From the NCBI GenBank assembly GCA_001642005.1, contig LWCA01000681.1, positions 1 through 20,576 of the forward strand: a stretch of 20,576 nt of DNA. Reading direction: 5' to 3'. The notes under the pieces were generated by a model, which saw only the letters and a list, made by a program, of their open reading frames with translations, did not search any database and had not been told where the DNA came from. This DNA comes from Intoshia linei (taxonomy: Eukaryota > Orthonectida > Rhopaluridae). A program made the position numbers and the translations under genes. Positions 14,301 to 20,104 of the stretch are shown here, piece by piece. The first letter of the stretch is position 1; every line of letters starts with the position of its first letter.

Positions 14301-14725
14301 AAACTAAACAACGAAACTAAAACAACTGAATTTATTTAAATTTATTTATTATATTATATTATAAATTTATATACAAATTTGTTAAGTGAATTTATTTTTT
14401 GGGTATAATAAAAATGTGCTTCGGCAAAGCTAGGTGTTGTTTGTAGTTTTATATAAATATAATTATTATAGCTTTTTAGAAAACAATTTAAATAACGTAT
14501 AAACGTTTTTTTACTTTTTTTGAACTGAACTGATCATAAATGGGCCACATATTCAATCCGATAATTTTATGTTATTATAAAATTGATAATGTACCTTTTG
14601 GACATGCACCATAGACATATAAAATTTCTAAAATGAGTGTGAAATGGAAATACTAATGAATGTTTGTAATTTTTACCGGTATATAGTAATAATAAGAATA
14701 AAACGGAATTTCTTTTATTTTTCAT
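107..14725 (-). CDS. Giant secreted cysteine-rich repeat protein (GCC2/GCC3, ephrin-receptor-like repeats), 40 exons, 3' end open
   Basis: The minus strand reads as one split gene. Forty exons join with matching phases at every junction, giving 5,096 nt (about 1,698 residues) and no internal stop. The start is the ATG at 14725-14723. The first 16 residues (MKNKRNSVLFLLLLYT) plus the next exon (EILYVYGA) form a typical signal peptide, with cleavage likely just before CPKG. The rest is a chain of repeats with the pattern C-P-x-G-x-Y-x(n)-C-x-x-C-x-x-G-x-Y-C, as in the GCC2/GCC3 (Ephrin_rec_like) family. By hand count there are about 185 cysteines, around 11 percent. I saw no kinase, EGF, transmembrane or catalytic region in the window. 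The family is found in extracellular proteins, so secretion or display on the cell surface is inferred. The true function is unknown. A further 3' exon, perhaps with a membrane anchor, may lie off the left edge. Confidence 0.9.
452..1140. other. 689-nt intron of the cysteine-rich gene
   Basis: There is no exon or RNA gene I can support. At about 890-925 it holds TTTGGGTTTTGACTGTTAAG. This resembles, in reverse orientation, the core of the dispersed repeat at 13,480-14,460. The rest is AT-rich filler. Confidence 0.5.
2610..3945 (-). other. Cysteine-rich gene, exons 25-32 (many short exons, fewer cysteines)
   Basis: The exons are 3890-3945, 3802-3851, 3522-3588, 3373-3480, 3279-3335, 3100-3201, 2960-3010 and 2610-2892. 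The introns are 38, 213, 41, 37, 77, 89 and 67 nt. The first seven exons carry only about 14 cysteines in some 160 residues, less than elsewhere, but keep the G-F/Y-Y/F-C-T-x-G motif (GFYCTPGTAAPTSCSPGKY, GFFCTGGSAIP). The donor at 3372 (GTCTTT) and the acceptor at 3011 (TTAAAG) are unusual, but both are required by the frame. Confidence 0.83.
4156..4482. other. 327-nt intron of the cysteine-rich gene
   Basis: Nothing coding is seen. A 20-nt motif at 4350-4369 (TTTTGGAGAACCCTAATATA) recurs with one change at 7507-7526 in another intron. This suggests both introns hold remnants of one repeat family. Confidence 0.45.
5356..5934. other. 579-nt intron of the cysteine-rich gene
   Basis: No exon with a fitting frame or splice sites was found. 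The sequence is AT-rich with an ATTAATTAATTTAATAT run near 5735-5770. There is no recognisable mobile element. Confidence 0.45.
6821..7153. other. 333-nt intron of the cysteine-rich gene
   Basis: I see only AT-rich sequence. The flanking exons join cleanly across it (phase 1, rebuilding a cysteine codon), so no exon appears to be missing. Confidence 0.45.
7321..7873. other. 553-nt intron of the cysteine-rich gene
   Basis: It lies between the micro-exon and exon 15. It holds the second copy of the 20-nt motif also seen at 4350-4369 (here 7507-7526) and an AATTAATTAATTTAATTAATT stretch near 7760-7780. Nothing coding is seen. Confidence 0.45.
8076..8467. other. 392-nt intron of the cysteine-rich gene
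   Basis: AT-rich sequence with no supported feature. A plus-strand open frame starting near 8341 runs antisense through the neighbouring exon and has no features of a gene. Confidence 0.45.
8923..10732 (-). other. Cysteine-rich gene, exons 5-10
   Basis: The exons are 10494-10732, 10038-10252, 9802-9954, 9411-9582, 9098-9207 and 8923-9021. The introns between them are 241, 83, 219, 203 and 76 nt, all GT-AG. Typical repeat pieces are CPIGSACDGYSKITC, CEKCPAGYECIG, CTICPKGYYCP, CTNCEAGFYCP and CIDCPAG. The junctions at 10493/10253 and 9410/9208 are phase 2. The others are phase 1 and split a glycine codon. Confidence 0.9.
10827..11059 (+). mobile_element. Degraded hAT-like miniature element, relative of the copy at 17669
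   Basis: Its last 60 bases or so match the right end of the 17669-17968 element with few changes. The shared words include CATATTTACTCAAA, AATTATTATGT (ACTTATTATGT in the other copy) and GATTCCTG at the terminus. The left end (ATATGGGTCAGTCAAAC) is a decayed form of the other copy's CAATGGGTCGGCAACC. No matching 8-bp target duplication survives, so the left boundary is approximate. Internal sequence differs and is shorter. Confidence 0.6.
11380..12470 (+). mobile_element. hAT-like non-autonomous element, carrying a nested insertion
   Basis: The left end reads CAGGGGTGCCCAAACTTTTT. The right end read on the minus strand is CAGTGGTTCCCAAACTTTTT, so 18 of 20 terminal bases match as an inverted repeat. 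CAG-GGT-type ends like these are typical of hAT transposons. The flanking octamers (ATATAGGG and GACTAATA) do not match, so the target duplication has decayed or the two ends belong to different insertions. No transposase frame is seen inside. A second element (11428-11805) interrupts it. Confidence 0.6.
11428..11805 (+). mobile_element. Nested miniature terminal-inverted-repeat element (about 378 bp)
   Basis: The left end is CAGAGTCGTTTTAAGGC. The right end on the minus strand is CAAAGCCGTCTAAAGCC, an imperfect inverted repeat. The flanking octamers AGTGGTTA (left) and ATTGGTTC (right) agree at 6 of 8 positions, consistent with an aged 8-bp hAT-type target duplication. Both sides lie within the larger element at 11380-12470. 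The interior is non-coding and holds GGGCCTCCGGCCC, a local palindrome. Confidence 0.6.
13112..14594. other. 1,483-nt intron of the cysteine-rich gene with dispersed repeat
   Basis: It lies between the second exon (14595-14627) and the third. Both flanking splice sites keep phase 1. Most of it is occupied by a copy of a dispersed repeat (13,480-14,460) and, at about 13,190-13,330, an inverted fragment of the same family. No additional exon with cysteine-repeat coding was found. Confidence 0.6.
13480..14460 (+). repeat. Dispersed repeat, copy A, with internal units of about 131 bp
   Basis: Two internal units start near 13616 and 13747. Each opens with a version of ATCTTacGG-CCAAAACCCCAAATTAC followed by a T-rich tract. 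The copy ends with CGGCAAAGCTAGGTG (14422-14436) and TTGTTTGTA. The same opening, the ATTTTAAAATCATAA word and the identical 15-nt end motif recur in copy B (18,880-19,200). The boundaries are approximate. The class is unknown; a non-autonomous element with internal tandem units, such as a Helitron-like one, is possible but not shown. Confidence 0.55.
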
Positions 14726-15442
14726 CCAAGAAAGTAGATAATATCAATAAATTACAGACGAAAATCAGCAATTATGCATATAAAAGTAATATTCTACAAA
14801 TTTTGTTAGTTTACAATGATATTATCATTGTCCGGCAATAAATAACAAATTTTTAAATTTCTTTGTTATATATTATAAAAATTTTATTTTTCATATTCCT
14901 AACTTAACATTTATTCACTAATAGATCAAAATTCAATTATAATTATAGAGTAGCAGTGAAATTACATACCAAATACAAATACATACATTTATTAGTCATT
15001 GAGATATAGATATAATTAAATCAAAGTACACAATACGCTCTTTAAAATTCATTCTAACTCGTTAGATGGGTAAACGTTATAGAAAAGATAATTAATTAAT
15101 GAAATTTATCAAAATTATTACATTTTTATTTTTTTTGCAAAATTTGAAAATTTGTAATTGTACGATTTAAATATAACGGAAGATTATCGTACGTAACAAA
15201 ATTGACCATAACTATAATTTAAATTTTAAATTATATATGAAAATTTTGAATTATCAAGATTTTACAATAAAAAGCACCGTAAAATCAAAATCTAAAGTTT
15301 TAATCAAGTATTATAAAATATAACCAACAAGTTGACTAAAATAATAATGCTTATACTAATCAATTACATAGTATCTAAAATTTCTAAATGTATCCAAACT
15401 ACCAAAAACAAATAATGTGTAAAAATATCAATTTTTGATACC
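14726..15442. promoter_or_regulatory. Shared divergent 5' region of the cysteine-rich gene and DRC10
   Basis: The two start codons (14725 on the minus strand, 15443 on the plus strand) face away from each other across 717 bp. The stretch is very AT-rich. I see no coding frame, RNA gene or mobile element in it. Both core promoters should lie here, but I could not single out a TATA box or initiator among the many AT runs. Confidence 0.5.
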
Positions 15443-16947
15443 ATGTCCTTTTCTCTAGATGTGGTACATACACCTAGAAGAGATTCTGAGCGAAGTGACG
15501 CAGACGCAAGTACAAAAGTAATTTATACTTGATGAATTTTAATATTTAAATAAACTTTCAAATAGAAAAAAGAACAAATAAACCGAAAAAAATTGGAACC
15601 ATTCCACAAGAAAATTGTCTTAATAGAATCAAAAAGAATAATAACCGTATTTAACATATTATTGGCAAATATAAAATTATTATTTTCATACAAAACCATA
15701 CTCAGCAATGTAGATGAAACCAACAATGAAGATGATTCAATAGAATTTCTAAAAACACACGAAACATTGGAAAATGATTTGATGAACCAAAAACCCGAAA
15801 AAATTTCTCAAGATATGAAACAATTATTTTTAAATTCCACCAAAAATTTACTCCGATATCTAAATAATAAATATGAATCACAAATTGACAATTTCTATCA
15901 ATTGGCTCAAGTAAATTTAAACTTTGCTGAAAAAAATTTAGTCAAAAAATTGTACGAACTAAAAGATTATATGAATGAACGTTTATTATTGACACCAATT
16001 GAAATGAAGTTTAAGAAAAATTTTATTCGGCAAATTTCTGAACAAAATGATTCAAATCAAACGAGTATCAAAAAATTGGAAACTGAACTGTTTGAATTGT
16101 GTCAAAAGAGAGAAATGGAAGTAATTTACAATATTAAAATTTAAATTTATCATTTTATTATCCAGAGTGCTGAAAAAAAAAAGAAAATTCAAGAATTACA
16201 AAGATCAATTTATCATATACAAAAGTATTCAACTGAGTATATAGTGAAATTGAAAAATGAAAATCAAACAAAAATTGCAAATGAAAAGAAAATTAGTGAT
16301 GAAAAAAGGAGTAAATTACAATTGGAATACTCAAATTGTTCAACAAATAAACAAAATCTGATTAATGAAAATAGAACTTCGGAATATTCACTAAGAAAAG
16401 TCAAGTCTCAATATGAAATTAATATACAAGATATTATTAGCAAGTATGATAATGTTATGGAAAAACGACAGGTTTGTTTATTTTTTTTATTGTGTCATTT
16501 TTTAGGAGGAATATGAAATTATTGAAACAAAGTATATTGCTGAAAAAAAACAATTGGAGGAATTACAGGAACGATTTACAGAAATTGAGATTGAATATGA
16601 TTCAATTATTTTAAATCAAAAATTGAAGAAAGAAAAAGATGAAAGAAACGAAGTGATATATTTTTATTCATTTTCATTTAGTGATTATTATATAATTAAT
16701 AATATTGATCATAGAGTGTTGAATAGTATTTAATAGAGTTAATAATTTCATTAATGCATGGTTTTTCCAATTCGAAAACCCCATGATTAATGGACATGTA
16801 TAGACTAAACTAATTATTTAATAAATCTTTTAGTTTGAAAAAAAAATGAAATTGCGCGCAGCACATACCATACAAGCGTTCTGGCGATCTTATAAAGTGA
16901 GAAAATCTCTTAAAACTAAAAAGAAAAAAGGCAAAAATAAAAAATAA
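15443..16947 (+). CDS. DRC10: Dynein regulatory complex protein 10 (IQ domain-containing protein D), complete, 5 exons
   Basis: The exons are 15443-15517, 15566-16120, 16166-16471, 16506-16652 and 16834-16947, all phase 0, giving 398 residues ending in TAA. Introns are 48, 45, 34 and 181 nt. DRC10 is a subunit of the nexin-dynein regulatory complex that links axonemal doublets and controls ciliary beating. Residues 44-50 (IESKRII), 116-122 (STKNLLR) and 166-184 (LLTPIEMKF to ISEQND) match the conserved N-terminal half. A long coiled coil follows, then an IQ calmodulin-binding motif at 374-385 (IQAFWRSYKVRK) and a lysine-rich tail, as in animal homologues. The human protein is somewhat longer. 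The ATG at 15443 was chosen because exon 2 has an in-frame TAG exactly at its acceptor, so it cannot begin the protein. Exon 1 is short and poorly conserved. Confidence 0.9.
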
Positions 16948-17140
16948 AATGTTATCATAACTTTATAAAAGGATTGTGGATGTGGATTTTATTGTATCAT
17001 TTTATTGGGTGTATAATTCGCTTCTGGTCAACGAGGCTTAATATAGATTTACAAGACAATATACTTTTAAAGAAGTTAGATAATATAAAATACAATGTAT
17101 TTACATTTGGATATTACATTATCGTATATATAAAACAAAA
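16948..17140. other. Short convergent gap between DRC10 and TSEN34
   Basis: The two stop codons are 193 bp apart and the genes point at each other. An AATAAA word overlaps the DRC10 stop. A 65-codon plus-strand open frame here overlaps the TSEN34 end in antisense and has no support as a gene. Confidence 0.55.
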
Positions 17141-19721
17141 CTACACAGATTCAGTCCACGTAATAGATTGATAATCAAAGTTAGCGTTTTCAATTTGATA
17201 ATGTAATTTTTCAGCATTCTTTGGATTACATGTAGCAAAAACTGCAATCTTTTTAACTGAAACAGCTATTCGACAAATTTGTGAAATATCATTAGTCGTT
17301 ATTTCCTCTGTAGCGTGTTTACATATAATAATGTATGTAGAGTGGCAGATTACTGGATCTTCTAAATAAAATTATTACACGCAAAAATAAGAATAACAAC
17401 ACAACATATTAAATATTAAAAAACCTTTATACAACATAAAATCGCCACCAAATTTGTAACCACACGTTAAAAAGTAGCCACGTTTCCATAAATCTTGAAA
17501 AATCAAAAAATTTAAAACAAATTTTTCATTGTTGAAATAAATACGCCATAATTCCTCTTTTGAAATTAGCTTGGTATCGCTTGAATTCCAACTATCTACA
17601 AACACAATAAAACATAAATTTTCACTTTTCGAAATATTTGGACATCATAAATAACCAATAATTTACAACAATGGGTCGGCAACCTTTTCTATATCTATTT
17701 TCCACTTTTTTATATCAAAAAATATTACGGGCACCGATTTTGAAAATTTACATTTTAACTGAAGAGAAACAGTTCTAGTATATTCTACAAAATATCATAC
17801 AGGGCGATCTAATAATTCAGAATAAAAATGATTATAATGAGCCAATTATAGTAGTAAATGTTTAAAACGGTGTTTAAAAGTTAAAAATTTAAAAATAATT
17901 AATTTACATATTTACTCAAAGGGCCACCAAACTTATTATGTTGGTTGGCCACTGGTTGCCGATTCCTGATTTACAACGATACATAATAATGTATTATTAT
18001 TTATTTTTTTATTTATTGACAGTAAAAAATTAATTAATTAAATAGGATTAATAGGATAAATAAGAATTAAAATGGACACTGTAAAATTCAAATTTTGAGA
18101 GCGCCTACAGAATGTAAAAAATAAAACTTATTTGGTGTTATTGTGACTACTACTAACAGATAAATTAGCAAATAAAAAAAAATTTTGGTATATATTTATA
18201 AGTTTTTAATAAAAAAATTTTTTTAAAAAGCTATTACTATTTTTCGATATGATAGTTATCAGGGCGGATTCAAGAGGTGCAAAAGGTGCAGTTGCACCCC
18301 CTAAATTTTTAATTAATGTTTTTTAAAATAACTGAAAAAGGTTTTAATTTATTAAAACAATATAGATGGTGCATAACATTACATTTTTTTTATTTTTGCG
18401 AAAAAATACAAATTTGGAAACTATTGTATAACAACCTTTAAATGAAATTAAAACAGACGCTTTAAAATCAAACTAGACGCCTTGATATTAAAAGAGACGC
18501 CCCTAAAATTTTTTAAAGTTAAATATATTGCTCGCTTCGCTCGCACCCCATTAACTAGCCTCTTGGATCCGCCCCTGGTTATTGGTGGGTGAAAAAGTAA
18601 ATACTATTTGAAAAACTATTATTGAATTATAAATAAATTAAGAGTGTAGGAACTTACCAATTGGAGAATAAATAAAATTGCTATTTACACCATCCAGGCA
18701 CCTTTCCAATTGGTGGCTTGTCAATTCAATATTATTTTCTTGCAGAAAAGAAAGTTTTTGTTTTCTTAAACTAATCAACTAAAATTTAAAATAAGTACAC
18801 CAAAGTAAATACATACACTTTTTGTATTAATTTTTACTTATTTATCTGTTATTTATCAATAAAATAATTTTAAACGCATCTTAAAATTTAAAATTCGACA
18901 ATTTCAAAATTTTATATCTTTACGGCCCAAACCCCAAATTACACTTTTTTGTAAAAATGAAAAAAATCCTATATTTGTATACAACATAAATTCTGGGATA
19001 ATTTTTAAAATCATAAGCACTATCATCAATGGCAATCTCATAAAAGATCATTTTCACGATCAAAACCCACATTACTTTTTTTTTTTAAAATGAACAGCCC
19101 TAGAATTAAAAAAAAATGACATAATATAATAAATTTCATTCATAATGATGACATTAAAAATTTCTGCCTCGGCAAAGCTAGGTGCTGTTTGTACGTAGTA
19201 CATAACAATCAACCTAGTTACTTTATATAAGTAAGGATAAATAAAATATTAATTAACAGTTAATTAAGTAGATTGTAATCATTAATACCTGCTGAGAAAA
19301 AAATTCCTTTTCATTATTTTTTAATTGCGCTGAATCACATATCTCATTTTTTGATTTCAATTCAGGAGCATAACATTTAGCTAAATCTAAAAATACAATG
19401 TATAAGAAATAATAAAATAATCACTGAACAATGAAAATACTAAAATAATCCATAAAATGACATAAATTAAACCATTACATTAAAAAAATACTAAAATTAA
19501 ATAGCATATCACTATTTTAATAACCAATAAAGTCACATGCACCAAAGTACGAAACCCTCCTAAATTATAAATCAATGGACTTATCAGATTGTTATTACAA
19601 AATTAAAAATATTTCAGTAGACTTTTTAAATATTAACATACAGTCGATTATTTTCTATGTAAACAGTCTGAAATGTGAAATCGGCTGGAAAAATCTCGTC
19701 ATTGAAAATAATAGATTTCAT
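17141..19721 (-). CDS. TSEN34: tRNA-splicing endonuclease subunit Sen34 (catalytic), 6 exons
   Basis: The exons are 19642-19721, 19525-19559, 19289-19386, 18658-18778, 17425-17595 and 17141-17361. All junction phases agree and give 241 residues ending in TAG. Sen34 is one of the two nuclease subunits of the nuclear complex that removes introns from pre-tRNA, cutting at the 3' splice site. Residues 147-168 hold the family signature (DLWKRGYFL, then KFGGDFMLYK), followed by EDPVICHSTY. The likely catalytic triad is Tyr167, His175 and Lys206 (in SVKK), in the usual order and spacing. The last exon ends QSITWTES, close to the family's C-terminus. The N-terminal 110 residues are divergent and short compared with human (310) or yeast (275). 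The acceptor-like TTTGCAG just before the chosen ATG allows an upstream exon, so the start is less certain than the rest. Confidence 0.87.
17669..17968 (+). mobile_element. 300-bp hAT miniature element with perfect 8-bp target duplication
   Basis: The element begins CAATGGGTCGGCAACC. On the minus strand its other end begins CAGGAATCGGCAACC, so the two form an inverted repeat of the well-known hAT type. It is flanked on both sides by the identical octamer ATTTACAA (17661-17668 and 17969-17976), the 8-bp duplication made by hAT transposases. There is no open frame inside, so it was moved by an enzyme from elsewhere. It sits in the 1,062-nt intron of TSEN34. A degraded relative lies at about 10827-11059. 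Confidence 0.88.
18260..18577 (+). mobile_element. 318-bp terminal-inverted-repeat miniature element
   Basis: The left end reads CAGGGCGGATTCAAGAGG. The right end on the minus strand reads CAGGGGCGGATCCAAGAGG, an 18-19 nt inverted repeat with one gap and one change. The pentamer GTTAT lies directly outside both ends (18255-18259 and 18578-18582), a probable target duplication. The left arm also holds a GGTGCAGTTGCACCCCC hairpin. Elements with GGGGCGGATCC ends are known as non-autonomous repeats in invertebrate genomes. I do not assign the superfamily. It lies in the same TSEN34 intron as the 300-bp hAT element. Confidence 0.8.
18880..19200 (+). repeat. Dispersed repeat, copy B, in a TSEN34 intron
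   Basis: Two internal units start near 18909 and 19046 (spacing about 137 bp), each opening with an ATC-TTT-ACGG/CGAT-CAAAACCC-A-ATTAC pattern. The copy shares with copy A the words AACCCCAAATTAC, ATTTTTAAAATCATAA and CAGCCCTAGAATT, and the end motif CGGCAAAGCTAGGTG (19170-19184). It fills most of the 510-nt intron 18779-19288. Boundaries are approximate. Confidence 0.6.
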
Positions 19722-19850
19722 GAAAACTATCTGCAAATTTAAAAATGTCAATTAATACTTCAAAATAGTTTTATTCATATAAAAATCTGGGTACAGTAAT
19801 ATATCAGAAATATAATAAAGATAATAGTACATATACAATGTAAACTGCAC

Positions 19851-20049
19851 CGCAAAACTATGTGCAAATTCCAAATTTTGCCATTAAATATATTTATATT
19901 ATTCTAAATTAACTCTTATCATGACATATCAATATGACCTTGAATCTTAACTAATATGCAAAATTTCGCGACATTTTATCATCTAATTATCTAAATAATT
20001 AACAATTCAATTTTACATTCTAAAATTTTTGTCGCAAAACTATGTGCAA
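19851..20049 (+). repeat. Paired transposase-binding-type direct repeats of the Tc1 element
   Basis: The outer copy (19851-19867) and inner copy (20033-20049) are identical over 17 nt (CGCAAAACTATGTGCAA). By analogy with IR/DR elements these are the likely transposase binding sites. That role is inferred from position and identity only. Confidence 0.75.
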
Positions 20050-20104
20050 TTATATTTATTAAATTTTTTAATTGAGTTTACTATCATAAAAACTTATTTT
20101 TAAA

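Larger units (their letters stand above)
12756..14725 (-). other. Cysteine-rich gene, exons 1-4 (signal peptide and first repeats)
   Basis: Exon 1 is 14677-14725 (signal peptide, ends phase 1). Exon 2 is 14595-14627 (33 nt, encoding ILYVYGACPK plus split codons). Exon 3 is 13005-13111, and exon 4 is 12756-12941. The introns are 49, 1,483 and 63 nt. Exon 3 carries LNCLNCPAGKQC. Exon 4 carries ECVVCSAGYKCP, CPIGYYSASGSKDCTICQKG and CPLGHYSF. Exon 4 starts and ends in phase 0. Confidence 0.87.

Noticed and set aside
14644-14841. Plus-strand open frame antisense to the signal-peptide exon
   Set aside because: The composition is only AT-driven, and the minus strand explains the region with a clear signal peptide and splice sites.
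15593-16144. Open frame beginning with TTG at 15593 as the start of DRC10
   Set aside because: It is not an ATG, and the frame extends upstream to a TAG placed exactly at a splice acceptor. A short upstream exon with an ATG (15443-15517) joins in phase. The end at 16144 is also inside an intron; the exon stops at 16120.
16974-17171. Plus-strand open frame of 65 codons between DRC10 and TSEN34
   Set aside because: It overlaps the TSEN34 end in antisense, has no recognisable features and sits in a short 3' gap.
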